The notes under the pieces were generated by a model, which saw only the letters and a list, made by a program, of their open reading frames with translations, was not told the origin of the DNA and did not search any database. A stretch of 64,000 bases of DNA from Costus lasius (Eukaryota; Streptophyta; Magnoliopsida; Zingiberales; Costaceae): NCBI GenBank assembly GCA_027563935.2, contig CM050451.1, forward strand, positions 29,279,565-29,343,564, in the 5' to 3' direction. This document shows positions 22,151 to 35,786 of the stretch, one piece after another; position 1 is the stretch's first letter, and each line of letters opens with the position of its first letter. Made by a program: the position numbers and the translations under genes.

Positions 22151-23421
22151 ATAATATCACCTTTATTATTTTCTACAATTATCCTCGAAAGATGATCTGC
22201 AACAAAATTTTTAGTTCCTTTTTTGTCCTTGATCTCCAAGTCAAACTCCTATAGAAGCAAAATCCATCTAATTAGACCCGGTTTACTGTCTTTCTTCTGC
22301 ATTAAATACTTAACAGCTGCATGATCAGTGTACACAACAACTTTTGAATTTATCAAATAAGATCTAAATTTGTCTAATACAAAAATAATAGCTAAAAGTT
22401 CCTTCTCAGTTGTGGTGTAGTTCCTCTGTGTCTCATTAAAAGCTTTACTAGCATAGTAGATAACATAAGGCTTCTTTTCTTTCCTTTGTCCTAGAACTGC
22501 TCCTATAGCAAAGTCACTGGCATCACACATAAACTCAAAAGGCAATTCCCAATCAGGTGGCTGCATGATAGGTGCTGACATTAGGGCCTTCTTCAGTTCC
22601 TGAAAAGCAAGCAAACAATTCTCATCAAAGCATAATTTAGCATCTTTACAAAGTAAATCAGCGAGTAGTTTAGCAAGTTTAGAAAAGTCCCTAATAAAAC
22701 GCCAGTAAAATTCTGCATGTCCACAGAAGCTTCTAATCTCCTTAACAGTGGTGGATGGTGCTAGCTTCTCAATCACTTTAACTTTGGCCTTGTCGACTTC
22801 TATCCCTCTCTCTGAAATAAGGTGACCCAAAACTATCCCTTGTCTATCCATAAAGTGACACTTCTCCCAGTTAAGGACAAGGTTAGTTTATTTGCACCTC
22901 TACAAAACTCGAGATAAATTAGCCAAACAATCATCAAAAGAAATACCATAAACAGAAAAATCATCCATGAAAACATCCATAAAATCTTCAATAAATTCAG
23001 AAAATATTGCCATCATACACCTCTGAAAAGTAGCAGGTGCATTACACAATCCAAAAGGCATCCTCCTATAAGCAAAAGTACCATATGGGCAAGTAAAGGT
23101 GGTCTTATCTTCATCATCAGGATGAATGGGAATTTGAAAAAATCTAGAATATCCATCAAGAAAACAAAAATAAGAATGCTTTGCATGTCTCTAAACCATC
23201 TGATCAATAAAAGGTAAGGGGAAATGATCTTTCCTAGTGGCAGTATTTAATTTCCTATAATCAATACACATGCACCAACTAGTGACTATTCTAACACAAA
23301 TCAACTCTTTATCTTTATTTTTCATAACTGTGACACCTCCCATTTCAGGAACACAATGTACAAGACTTACCCACTTACTATCAGAGATAGGGTAGATAAT
23401 ACCTGCATCAAGCAATTTCAA
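22151..23421 (-). pseudogene. G1 reverse transcriptase and RNase H
   Basis: RT starts near MKLLDAGIIYPISDSKWVS (23421), with MCIDYRKLNTATRKDHFPLP, RMPFGLCNAPATFQRCM at about 23030 and the catalytic FMDDFSVYG at about 22946-22975. A stop near 22900 separates it from [14 protein letters not shown]. RNase [19 protein letters not shown] (about 22520), [33 protein letters not shown] nonsense codon follows WILLL near 22249. No full-length enzyme could be made. Confidence 0.87.
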
Positions 23422-24759
23422 TACTTCCTTCTTACAACTTCCTTCATAGATGGGTTAAGTCTTCTTTGGAAATCCACATGTGGCTTGTTCTCATCCTCCA
23501 TATGAATCATGTGCACACAAAAAGAATGATTAATTCCTTTCAAGTCATCAATGGTATACCCAATTACCTTTCTACGAACCCTCAACTCCTTCAAGAGCAA
23601 ATAAGTCTCACTTTCATCTAATTGAGCATCAACAATAACAGGGTAAGTAGAGTTAGGACCAAGAAATTCATAGCGAAGGTTATCAGGTAAAGTTTTCAAT
23701 TCAACTTTTGGATTTTTTTCTTTTTCATCATCAAATACAGTGCAATCCAAAATATCATGAGTTTCATCACAAGAATCATCTTTAAAGTTAGAATAATCAG
23801 TTTCTTCACAAGAATTTTCATCAAAATCAGTATCAAAATTAGAATCAGAAAGATCATCAAACAAAAAAACCAAGATCATAAACCACATCATCAACAGCAT
23901 GAACACTATAACATGAACTAGCATATGAAGGTTTTTTCAATGAATAATTCCAATCAAACTCAATTTTGTTATCACCAATATTCAGAGTGAATTTACCATT
24001 CTTTACATCAATAAGTGCTCCCGCAGTGGCTAAGAACGATCTACCGAGAATAATAGGAATCTTTGCATCTTCTTCCAATTCAAGAACCACAAAATCAGTA
24101 GGTACAAAATACTTACCAACTTGGATAGGAACATCCTTAAGAATACCTACAAGATACTTCACTGAGCGATCGACGAGATGCAAAGATATTGAAGTTGGTT
24201 TAGGAGCCCCCATATCCAGTTTCCTACACACAGATAAAGACATTAGACTCACACTAGCTCCCAAATCGCATAAGATTCGGTCGAAAGCTACACTTCCAAT
24301 TAGACAGGGGATAGAGAAACTACCTAGATCCTTTAATTTCGGTGGCAACTTGTTTTGAATAAGAGCACTGCATTCCTCAGTTAGTGTCACAGTACCATAG
24401 TCCTCTATTTTTCTTTTATTGGATAAAATCTCTTTCAAAAATTTTGCATATGAAGGCATTTGAGATAAGGCATCAGTAAATGGAATATTAATGTATAACT
24501 TTTTCAAAACATCTAAAAACTTCCCAAACTGCCTAACTAACTTAGCTTGCACAATCCTCTGGGGAAAAGGAATAGGTGGCCTATATGGTGGTGGTGAACT
24601 AGGTCTAGGAAATATCAACTTCACATAGCAAATCATCATTCTGTGAAGGCTCATCCTCCTTAGAAGGTGAAGAGCTAGGATGGGACTACAAATGCGCAGG
24701 TTGTGATTCCAAAACTGGTTCACTGCTAGGTCTAACATTAGGCTCTTCCTTATCATCAT
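23422..24759 (-). pseudogene. G1 aspartic protease region
   Basis: Frame 24759-23857 contains QFGKFLDVLKKLYINIPF, MPSYAKFLKEILSNKRK, KLPPKLKDLGSFSIPC and the protease CDLGASVSLM (about 24240-24270), then PIILGRSFLATAGALIDV. A second frame (23924-23418) carries an acidic linker and DFQRRLNPSMKEVV, leading into RT. LGRS replaces the usual LGRP, and DLGAS replaces DSGAS as is normal in this group. Confidence 0.85.
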
Positions 24760-24780
24760 CTAATAGTCCCCTGGGGTCCT

Positions 24781-26150
24781 CTAACTGTTTTCCACTCCTA
24801 GTTGTGATGGCATTACAATGTTCCCTAGGGTTAGGTTCAGGTTTGTCCTTGCGGGTCTATAAGCTATGCTAGCTTGTTGTGCTATCTGTGTCTCTAAAAT
24901 CATATTATGAGCAACAACACCATCTAACCTATAGTTGATTTGCTTAAGACTCTCTGAAACTTCCTCATTTTGTCTCATCTTAGCACCCATGAATTTTTCA
25001 AACATGTCTTCTAAAATAGATTTTTGGTGTTGACTCTAATTTGGTTGTCTCTACTGATGCCCTCTATTTTCATTCTGCCCACTAGCATGATTGTTACTTT
25101 TCCAATACAAGTTAGGATGGTTCCTCCAACTAGGGTTGTAGGTGTTAGAGAAAGGGTCATTATTTCTACCTTGATTGTAACCCCCTACTGCATTAATTTT
25201 CTCACTACCCTAATCAACTATAACCTTACACTCTTCAGCATGGTGCCCATGGTTCCCACATACATCACAAGTAATAGAAAAAATAACAGCAGTTTGCATC
25301 TTAAAAGAATCAAAATGATTACACAATGAATCTACCTTTTCTGCTAGAGAACGCCAACCATCACTATCATTCTTACCATGAGGAGGACGATACAACACTC
25401 CTCTCTCAATAGTCCACTAGTTGTGATTTAGCACAATCTCCTCAATCAACGCGTAGGCATCCTCAGCGGTCTTCTTCATCAGTGCTCCTCCTGCAGCAGC
25501 ATCAACAATTAAGCGAGTGTTGTAAAGCAAACTATTATAGAAAGTTTGAATTAAAACCTAATCTTCTAATCCATGGTGAGGGCACTTCCGTTGTAACTCA
25601 TGAAGCGCTCCCATGCTTCACTAAGTGATTCGCCATCCCTCTGTGCAAAGCCCGTGATCTGGTTCCTTAATTGAATCATCTTACTGGGTAGCCTTTGACA
25701 ATTGCTCCCAAGTATTGAATGTTCCAGTCGGATGAGAATGTAGCCATGTTTTTGCTCAGTCCCTAAGGGAGAAAGGAAACAATCTCAGTCTAAGAGCATC
25801 ATCAGATACACCATTAATTTTTATGGTATCACAAAATTCAAGAAAAAGAGATAAGTGTTGTTTAGGATCTTCTAGAGGAGATCCTCCAAACTGATTTTGT
25901 TAGATTTTTGATAAGAAAGCTGGTTTAATCTCAAAATTGTTTGCATCAATCGCAGGCCTAGTTATACTGGAACGAATTTCCTATGTATTCGGGGCTGCAT
26001 AATCTCTGAGTGTTCTTCTCTTAGCCATGATGGATTCTTCTTCTCTCTCCTCTACAAGCTTAAGCTTCCTGCGCAATCTAAGAGTTTTGTTAATTTTAGG
26101 ATCAAAAGGAACTAATGGTCCTGACCTAAGATTCCTGCGTATAAACAAGT
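24781..26150 (-). pseudogene. G1 gag, multiply interrupted
   Basis: Starts near LRSGPLVPFDPKINKTLR (about 26150) and includes NFEIKPAFLSKI, FPFSLRD and a zinc knuckle CDVCGNHGHHAEEC at about 25230-25275. A helical segment MFEKFMGAKMRQNEEVSES (from 25005) precedes the PR region. Many stops are present; no long frame survives before 25400. Confidence 0.78.
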
Positions 26151-26287
26151 AGAAGATCAAATAAGCTCAGAATTTGCAGAAAACAAGAGAAAACTAGAAT
26201 CTATCACAGAAAATAAAAATAAAAAAAAGAAACAAAAAGCTTAGTCTAGCAATACTATCAATTATATCAATATTAACAAAACCAAGG

Positions 26288-26305
26288 TCCCCGGCAACGG
26301 CGCCA
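26288..26305 (-). other. G1 primer binding site, tRNA-Asp
   Basis: The minus strand reads TGGCGCCGTTGCCGGGGA, complementary to the 3' end of plant tRNA-Asp. It lies six bases from the LTR end, as in G2 (46759-46776, one mismatch) and G3 (51119-51136). Confidence 0.88.
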
Positions 26306-26311
26306 AAAACT

Positions 26312-26741
26312 TGTTGCATTCTGCAAGTGTATGGATACTCGAAGTAATATTTAAGATATCGAACCACAAAGACCTTGTTGTTAAGTACCAACGAATTGAA
26401 TTCTCACTAGCTAAACGAATCGAGAATGCTAAAAATAAATGGTCGAATGGTATGCGGAAAATCAGAGAGAAAGAATTGGTACAAGGGGTTCATCCACCTT
26501 AATATTTATGACTAGATATAATTAAATGTTCATCAATCTATTTTCGTTATGGTAAAGATGTGGCTTACTTAGTAAAGAAATTAACTCGCTCTCACGCAGT
26601 CAATTTACAAAGAACGATCCTTACTCTCATGCAAGATCTATTCAATGTTTAATATAAGTAAAATTCGACAGAGAGATTAAGAATCACTCTCGTGCATTCC
26701 ATCTCAATGTCAAGATCTCAAGAAATACTAAGTATTCTCAC
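26312..26741 (-). repeat. G1 5' LTR, downstream part (left of copia-2)
   Basis: 430 bp adjoining the primer site, starting TGTTGCATTCTGCAAG in plus orientation. The last five bases CTCAC (26737-26741) are the copia-2 target duplication. Confidence 0.9.
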
Positions 26742-28433
26742 TGAAGAAACCCCTTTCAAGAGGGGGGGGGGGGCGAAACCCTAAGTAGGCGCATATCATG
26801 AATTGCGCAAGGAAGCATAGGGTTTGTTGGGATCTTTTGCATGCCATATGATCAACATCATAACTTGTATAGATAAGAAGTAATTCATACCATAGCCATG
26901 AGTGGATGGCGACTTGGAAGTAAAGATCGAAGGGGATCTTCTCCAAAGAAGACACACACCAAAGTGATGAAGACTTCCTTCTTGCGCACCTCTTGTGCTA
27001 GCAAAAGTGCCAAGTTGTCCTTGTGTGGAGAAGATGAGATCTTTGCTAGGGCGATGAAGCTCTCACACTTGCTTGCGTGAACTCCCCTCTACACGAGAGT
27101 GGATTGGCCACACAAAATCAGAACCGAAATGCGTTTTGGCGTTTACAAGTTAAGTGGCGTTACATGACTTCCAATTATGGAAAGTCATGAAGCCATGCGC
27201 TTAAATCCATGCAAACCGCCCAAAAACGCTTTCATCATGAACCATGCGTTCACACATGTGTGAACCGGTTCAATCCAACGGTTCAATGCGTTTGGTACAA
27301 AGACCAAACCAAACCAGCCCAAGCCATGGTCTAGATCTCTCTGAACCAAATGGTTCAAGATCTAACCGTTCATCTCTTGATGCCTTTGATCTCACCGATC
27401 TAGCATCACTACTCTCGATCGAAGCTTACCGATCTCATGCCCTAATCAATCAAACATGACCAGACCAGATCTCACTTACAATCAGAGTTCAAACTCCTTT
27501 AAACTGAATCAAAACAATTCAGTCCACACGATCTGACTCAAGAAAGCCATATCACCAAATTGTGTGACCCTGAGGGTTTCCTTTAAATGTCGGTAACGGT
27601 AACTTACGTTATCACGACCAGTGAGGGGTATCTAGCAACACATCACTGTCTCCCGATATAAATGAAAAAGTCTTCCAAGACTACACCCAAACCACAGCAC
27701 AAGTGTGAATCAACTTCACAAGGCATACATGTATCCTTTGCCTACTGGATGTTCTTATTGGACAAGCGGGTCAAGCTTGTAACTCCAATATGATGAGCAT
27801 GATCAGATCAGATGAACATAGTCACCTGGGTATGGCCATACACTTTCACAATCATCTCATCTAGGGGGCCCCTATAGAACATCACACTCCTTCAACAAGG
27901 AGACGGCAATCCTATATCTATCACTAGTGCCCTAACCTGAATCATAATCATTATCCAAGATAGTCTATAACCATTATATTTCAAATGATATTGAACTACC
28001 TCAAAACAATGACAATCATCATTTAGAAACACAAGTGATCTCAAGTCAAAGGACATGTGCCACTTGATGCAAACAAGGATTATTCACATTGTGACAAGCA
28101 ATTGAATATCCTAGTAGGGTCTGTCCAGTACATCCAATGTACCCATGAGTCTACATCTTATTCCATGCTCGAAGCATCCTATAAGATTAGAACACATATT
28201 AGTCTCAATCATATCAAGGTTGTCTCATGTTCACCAAGATATCTCGACTAAGGACATATGCATGTCAGCCTAGCTGAACAGCTTTGAGACATTATTCAGA
28301 AGTATACATATTGCAGCAGACAATGCAACATACTGAATAACAACCATTGCCTTTATAAACATAAAAGTTTATATACATGATACTGATACAATCCCTAGGC
28401 CTCAAACATTAGCCTTAAGGGCATACCCCAACA
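26742..28433 (-). repeat. copia-2 3' LTR
   Basis: TG...CA boundaries, with a run of 13 G at about 26762-26774 close to its terminal TTCA. The LTR body matches copia-1 and copia-3 LTRs with moderate divergence. Confidence 0.95.
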
Positions 28434-28448
28434 ATCTCCCACTTGCAC
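28434..28448 (-). other. copia-2 polypurine tract
   Basis: Minus strand GTGCAAGTGGGAGAT directly before the 3' LTR, identical to copia-1. Confidence 0.85.
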
Positions 28449-28453
28449 TTAAT

Positions 28454-31400
28454 CTAATGGTTGAGAAATCTCAAACCCATATTATTACAGTGCTTCTCAT
28501 GCTTCTGCTGCGCCAGAGGCTTGGTAAGCGGGTCAGCTAGATTGTCGTCTGTATGAACCTTGCAGATTTTGATCTCGCCTCGATCAATGATCTCCCGGAT
28601 CAAGTGAAACCGTCTCTGTATGTGCTTGGACTTCTGGTGCGACCGTGGTTCCTTTGCTTGTGCTATAGCTCCAGTGTTATCACAGAAGATAACCAAAGGA
28701 TCTGCACTCGAAGGAACGACACCAAGTTCCTGAATGAACTTACGAATCCACACTGCCTCCTTGGATGCTTCCGAGGCTGCAACATACTCGGCTTCTGTTG
28801 TGGAATCAGCAACAGTTGACTGTTTGAAACTTTTCCACACCACTGCTCCACCATTCAAGCTAAAAACATAGCCTGATTGCGATCGGAAATCATCCTGGTC
28901 CGACTGGAACGAAGCGTCAGTATATCCCTCAATACTGAGTTCTTCCTGACCACCATATATCAAGAACATATCTTTGGACCTCCGCAGATATTTTAAAATG
29001 TTCTTGACCGCAATCCAGTGTGCCTGACCTGGATTACTTTGGAATCGACTGGTCACGCATAACCCGTAAGCGACGTCTGGGCGAGTACACAACATCGCAT
29101 ACATAATGGACCCAATAGCCGAAGCATAAGGCGTATTGTCCATTTCATCTTTCTTAGTCTGTGTTTGTGGACACTGACTTTTTGAAAGATTCAGACCGTG
29201 TCTGACTGGAAGATATCCTCTTTTAGAATTCTCTAAATGAAATCTCTCCAGGACTTTATCGATGTAAGTACTCTGGCACAGCCCGAGAAGCCTCTTAGAT
29301 CTATCCCTGTAGATCTTCACACCTAATACATAGGCTGCTTCTCCTAGATCTTTCATCTGAAAACATTTTCCTAACCATGCCTTAACAGCATGCAGTTCAG
29401 GAATATCGTTTCCAATGATTAAGATATCATCGACGTAGAGGACTAGGAAAGTAATCACGCTCCCACTAAACCTCTTATATACACACGGGTCATCTTCGTT
29501 CTTGATGAAACCAAACTCAGAGATTGATTCATCAAAACGAATATTCCAGCTTCTAGATGCTTGTTTAAGTCCATAAATGGACTTCTTTAACTTGCATATT
29601 TTATGATGATCTGATGGATTAGTGAAACCTTCAGGTTGTGTCATATACACATCCTCATCCAGTTTTCCATTAAGGAAAGCGGTCTTCACATCCATCTGCC
29701 AGATCTCATAATCGTAATATGCTGCTATCGCGAAAAGAATCCGAATAGACTTGAACATGGCTACAGGAGAGAAAGTTTCATCATAATCTATCCCGTAGAT
29801 TTGTTTGAAACCTTTCGCTACTAGCCTGCCTTTATAGGTAACCACGTTACCATCCATGTCAATCTTCTTCTTGAAGATCCATTTACAGCCTATAGGAATT
29901 ACTCCCGGAGGTGGATCAACCAAATCCCAGACTTGGTTATCTGACATGGAGTCCATTTCGGCTCGCATAGCTTCAAGCCATCTAGCTGACTCCGGTCCAC
30001 TGACCGCATCCGCATAAGTGAGGGGTTCATCATTATCAATGATGTAGACTCCGTCATAGCGCTCAGGCTGTCGACGGATCCTTCCCGATCTTTGCGGTTC
30101 CCGTGATATCTGAGCCTCAGGTTGTTCAGTAACCTGATCTACCGGCTCAGGCTCATCCAACTGTGCTTGACTACTTTGTCCTTCCTCTGGATTCTCATCC
30201 AGCTTTATTTCTCTCCCACTGGCTTCTTGCAGAAGAAATTCCTTCTCAAGAAATATTGCCGTCCGAGCAACAAATACTTTGTTCTCTTTGGGATCGTAGA
30301 AATAATAACCCTTAGTTTCCTTAGGGTAATCGACAAAGACACATTTCTCAGATCTGCTCTCCAGTTTCCCAGAGGCGAGCTTTTTGACATAAGCCTCGCA
30401 ACCCCAGATCTTAATAAATGTCAAGCTCGGCTGTTTCCCATACCATAGCTCATATGGTGTCTTTGAAACTGCCTTGGATGGCACTCGGTTTAGTACTTTT
30501 GCAGCTGTTTCCAGTGCAAAACCCCAAAAGGAGTAAGGTAGAGTAGCCTGACTCATCATAGAACGAACCATATCCAGTAAGGTTCTATTCCTCCTCTCGG
30601 ACACACCATTCCATTGCGGTGTTCCTGGCGGAGTGAGCTATGAGATAATCCCACACTCTTTTAGATAGTCAGTAAACGCATGACTCAAGTATTCTCCACC
30701 TCGATCAGAACGAAGTGCCTTGATATTTCGGCCTAGCTGATTTTGTACTTCATTTTTGAACTCTTTGAACTTGTCAAAAGATTCATTCTTATGTCTCATA
30801 AGATAGACATAACCATACCTACTGAAATCATCAGTAAAGGTAATGAAGTACGAATAGCCACCTCTGGCATGTTTACTAAACGGCCCACACACATCACTGT
30901 GTATAAGGTCAAGTAAACCTGAAGCCCTTTGACCTTTGTGAGGAAAAGGAGCCTTCGTCATTTTACCCATTAAACAAGCTTTGCATGTATCAATCTCCTC
31001 ATAGGAGAATGATCCCAGCAGTCCATGATCATGCAACCGCTTAATGCGCTTCTTGTTAATATGGCCTAAACGACTATGCCATAGCAAGGTGCTGTCATCA
31101 GCATACTTGGCTTTCTTATTATCAATGTTTTGTATAGAATATTCCATGTCCAACATGAATAACCCATTGTTAATTGAACCAGTAGCATAAACAATATTAT
31201 CAAGAGTAAGATAACACTTTGAAATCTTGCATTCAAAGGAAAACCCTTTCCTGACAAGAGCAGGAATAGAGATAATATTTTTGGTAATACTGGGTACAAA
31301 GTAACAATTGTTTAATTCTAATACAATGCCAGATGGTAATGAGATGTAATAATCCCCTACAGCAACAGCAGCAACCCGTGCCCCGTTTCCAACTCGTAGG

Positions 31401-32338
31401 TCCACCTCATGCTGTCCCACCTGTCTTCTTCTCTTGAGTTCCTGTACATTTGAACAAATGTGAACTCCACATGCAGTGTCCAACACCCATGAAATAGAAG
31501 AAGAAGATATCATGACCTCAGTCACAAATATACCTGAGCCAGAAGCGATGCTTCCCTTCTTGTCTCCTTGGAGCGCTTTACAGTCCTTTTTCCAGTGACC
31601 CAGCTGGCCACAGCGGAAACACCTGTTGTCCTTCGACCGCTTCACCTTTTGTTTCAGAGCCTTGCTGTAGTTCTTGACAGGGGCCTTGCCCTTCTTCCCC
31701 TTCTTCTTGTTCCTGGAGGGGAACATCAAGACAGAGGTTGAAGGCTTTCCCTTCAGAGTTTCCTCCGTAGTCAAGAGCATATTCAGCAACTCTGCCGGAG
31801 TACAATCGATTTTGTTCATATTAAAGTTAATAATGAACGCATCGAAAGAAGGCGGGAGAGACTATAGAATAATGTCTACAGCAAGCTCCTGATTGATGGT
31901 ATGCCCCAGTTTCTCCAGAGCCTCCTTGTGCCCAATCATCTTGAGCATGTGAGCTCCCACTGGGCTCCCTTCAGCCAGTTTGCTCTGAAAGAAAAGCTTA
32001 GTCAGATTATAGCGTTCAGTCCTCGCCTGTGCAGCATACAGCATCTTGAGGTTTGCTATAATTTCTATAGCAGACATATCCTCATGCTGACGCTGCAGCG
32101 GTGGCGTCATAGACGCTAGCATCAGGCAAGCAACATCAATGCTATCATTGACATGCTTTTCATAGGCATCGCGAACCGCCCTTGCGGCGTTCGCAGCGGG
32201 TTGAGGCGGTATAGCCGTCTCGAGGACATACAGTTTCCTCTCTGCCTTAAGAACAATCTTAAGGTGTCCGTACCAGTCTGAGAAGTTTGGCCCAGCAAAC
32301 TTCTCCCTTTCCAGTAGGGATCGCACATTGAAGCTCAT
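28454..32338 (-). pseudogene. copia-2 gag-pol polyprotein with two nonsense codons
   Basis: One frame of about 1,295 codons from ATG 32338 (MSFNVRSLLE) to TAG 28454-28456. TAG at 31862-31864 interrupts gag after DIIL; TAG at 30638-30640 interrupts integrase after CGIIS. Both are CAG in copia-1 and copia-3. The zinc knuckle is intact (CFRCGQLGHWKKDC), as are the PR motif VLDTACG, integrase HSDVCGPF and RSDRGGEY, RT YVDDILI (about 29418-29438) and RNase H motifs with TDAS. It is the least shifted coding copy of the three. Confidence 0.93.
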
Positions 32339-34074
32339 GGTGTTCGTTGCTGCAGGAATCTACAACAATGCAAGAACAGCAAGGTCAGTATCAATGTCTA
32401 GAATCAATCCAGGACTTAAGAAAGATTCTTTTCTCACTATTTTATCTGACTGAAAAATCCATTAAAACAGTCCGAAAGAGTAACACTCTTTTAGTGAGAT
32501 GGGATCCAGATTTCATACTTGGTCTCCGCGTCCCGCTCAGGCGAGATAAGATGCACAGAGAGTACAAGCACTAATTTCTGGTAGGCAGTCCCTGCCAATC
32601 GCCAACCCGTGCGATTCCCCTTCATCTGGGCAATCCAGCAGACTGTGCCAACTGAGTTGGTACAACACAGTCTCTGACCCCACAGATGGCTGCCTCCATG
32701 TAGCTACCATATGCCCCATATGTAGCCTACATGGTCAAGCTGACCTGACCTACTCCCTGGACCACCACATGCTATGCTGAGCAATGAGAAGCGATAAATC
32801 CCTTCTCTGTAACACGCAGGTGAAATCACACACCGTCTGAAGATAGATGGACGTGCCCACTGAGTGGGTACAACACGGCTCCAACGATAGTCAGAACAGT
32901 GAGGTTTCGCGTCAGAAGGCATTACGTGCTTGATATTTTAGCGTTGGATTTTAACGGTCTTTTATCTTCTTAACTATCATACAAATCCTATGGTGATAGC
33001 AGAAGATAAATAAATCATGCATTTCTAATTATTTAGAAAATAAAAGAAAGCATGGATCTTATGTGGTAAAAGCCCATAGAGCCTAAGTAAGACCTTAAAT
33101 CAACTTAAGTCTTCACTTGCTCTTCTTGGGTCTTTTGCATCTCATCTGGTCCAACCCAGGGCCCTAGCGCTCAATGCAGCTCAGGTGCGCCCACCAGCTG
33201 AATGCTCCTCTGCGATGTGTGCTTTTGTGCTCTTGTCTAATTAAAATATATTTTAATCTATCTAGACAAGCTTGACTCGCAGGTCAATTATACAATAAAT
33301 TAATTAAAAATGTGATTCGCAGATCACAAAAATAATAATTTACCAGGCTCGCAGGCCCCAGCACAGCACACATTGAAAGGGCAACCCACATAAGATTAAA
33401 TAAACAAGCATCATGGCATCATTCAATCAACATGTGATCCATAAAGAAAATAAAATTTTGAAAACCCATTGGCATCAATTTTAATTTTCTTATGTGCCCT
33501 ACAACCTTACAACGGTCCATTGATAGGGATCCACTCATCAATCTAGTCAGATCCACTGCCCTTGCATGCACCAAGTCCTAACTGACTCGAGTTGACCTAA
33601 TGGTCAACCATGCATGCGCCAAGGGCTGAACAACCCTCATGAGTTCTGGCAAGTGGGTGTGACCCCGGGCCTAACTCATGTGTGTTCACTAGTCGTCTCA
33701 ACGAGACCTCGCTACACGCCTTTGATGCAGTCAACCCATAGCCACCTCGTGCTTGCGCACAGGTGCTATCTGGTCAACCCATCTAGGCTGTCAGATGGTC
33801 TGATCAGACTAATTTGATCTATACTAGATGATGCTTTCAACCCCATCAACCCGTCTAAGGGTTTACAATAGGCGCATCTTAGATCTAATCATAGGCGCGC
33901 AAGTTAAGTTTTGATAAACAACATGAACCAAGCGCCAACAACAAGTCATGCGAAAGCATAAACAAACAAGGTATACATCTTATTTTCGCATGAAGAAACT
34001 ATTAGATCTAAACACTTGCGCAAGCATGGATCACAAGAGCAAACATAGCAATCATATTAGCATGCATAAAGCCT
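32339..34074 (-). other. copia-2 untranslated leader
   Basis: About 1.7 kb collinear with the copia-1 leader, no convincing ORF. Small deletions relative to copia-1 include a block near 33195. Confidence 0.75.
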
Positions 34075-34086
34075 GCTCTGATACCA
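34075..34086 (-). other. copia-2 primer binding site, initiator tRNA-Met
   Basis: Minus strand TGGTATCAGAGC, two bases from the 5' LTR. Confidence 0.92.
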
Positions 34087-34088
34087 AT

Positions 34089-35781
34089 TGAAGAAACCCC
34101 TTTCAAGAGGGGGGGGGGGGGCGAAACCCTAAGTAGGCGCATATCATGAATTGCGCAAGGAAGCATAGGGTTTGTTGGGATCTTTTGCATGCCATATGAT
34201 CAACATCATAACTTGTATAGATAAGAAGTAATTCATACCATAGCCATGAGTGGATGGCGACTTGGAAGTAAAGATCGAAGGGGATCTTCTCCAAAGAAGA
34301 CACACACCAAAGTGATGAAGACTTCCTTCTTGCGCACCTCTTGTGCTAGCAAAAGTGCCAAGTTGTCCTTGTGTGGAGAAGATGAGATCTTTGCTAGGGC
34401 GATGAAGCTCTCACACTTGCTTGCGTGAACTCCCCTCTACACGAGAGTGGATCGGCCACACAAAATCAGAACCGAAATGCGTTTTGGCGTTTACAAGTTA
34501 AGTGGCGTTACATGACTTCCAATTATGGAAAGTCATGAAGCCATGCGCTTAAATCCATGCAAACCGCCCAAAAACGCTTTCATCATGAACCATGCGTTCA
34601 CACATGTGTGAACCGGTTCAATCCAACGGTTCAATGCGTTTGGTACAAAGACCAAACCAAACCAGCCCAAGCCATGGTCTAGATCTCTCTGAACCAAATG
34701 GTTCAAGATCTAACCGTTCATCTCTTGATGCCTTTGATCTCACCGATCTAGCATCACTACTCTCGATCGAAGCTTACCGATCTCATGCCCTAATCAATCA
34801 AACATGACCAGACCGGATCTCACTTACAATCAGAGTTCAAACTCCTTTAAACTGAATCAAAACAATTCAGTCCACACGATCTGACTCAAGAAAGCCATAT
34901 CACCAAATTGTGTGACCCTGAGGGTTTCCTTTAAATGTCGGTAACGATAACTTACGTTATCACGACCAGTGAGGGGTATCTAGCAACACATCACTGTCTC
35001 CCGATATAAAGGAAAAAGTCTTCCAAGACTACACCCAAACCACAGCACAAGTGTGAATCAACTTCACAAGGCATACATGTATCCTTTGCCTACTGGATGT
35101 TCTTATTGGACAAGCGGGTCAAGCTTGTAACTCCAATATGATGAGCATGATCAGATCAGATGAACATAGTCACCTGGGTATGGCCATACACTTTCACAAT
35201 CATCTCATCTAGGGGGCCCCTATAGAACATCACACTCCTTCAACAAGGAGACGGCAATCCTATATCTATCACTAGTGCCCTAACCTGAATCATAATCATT
35301 ATCCAAGATAGTCTATAACCATTATATTTCAAATGATATTGAACTACCTCAAAACAATGACAATCATCATTTAGAAACACAAGTGATCTCAAGTCAAAGG
35401 ACATGTGCCACTTGATGCAAACAAGGATTATTCACATTGTGACAAGCAATTGAATATCCTAGTAGGGTCTGTCCAGTACATCCAATGTACCCATGAGTCT
35501 ACATCTTATTCCATGCTCGAAGCATCCTATAAGATTAGAACACATATTAGTCTCAATCATATCAAGGTTGTCTCATTTTCACCAAGATATCTCGACTAAG
35601 GACATATGCATGTCAGCCTAGCTGAACAGCTTTGAGACATTATTCAGAAGTATACATATTGCAGCAGACAATGCAACATACTGAATAACAACCATTGCCT
35701 TTATAAACATAAAAGTTTATATACATGATACTGATACAATCCCTAGGCCTCAAACATTAGCCTTAAGGGCATACCCCAACA
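34089..35781 (-). repeat. copia-2 5' LTR
   Basis: 1693 bp, TG...CA. About 99.7 percent identical to 26742-28433 by eye. Its right end CCCCAACA is followed by the target duplication CTCAC. Confidence 0.95.
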
Positions 35782-35786
35782 CTCAC

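Larger units (their letters stand above)
26742..35781 (-). mobile_element. copia-2, complete Ty1/copia element, 9040 bp
   Basis: Complete minus-strand element with 1692- and 1693-bp LTRs and target duplication CTCAC at 26737-26741 and 35782-35786. I noticed only about five substitutions plus one indel between the LTRs, so it is very young. It sits in the 5' LTR of G1. Its gag-pol carries two nonsense codons and no frameshift that I could find. Confidence 0.96.

Noticed and set aside
22033..22254. Small plus-strand ORFs across G1, such as this one
   Set aside because: AT-rich antisense of RNase H and integrase sequence; no conservation.
26288..26305. tRNA-Asp gene fragment
   Set aside because: Only the 18 nt complementary to the tRNA 3' end are present, next to an LTR; it is a primer binding site.
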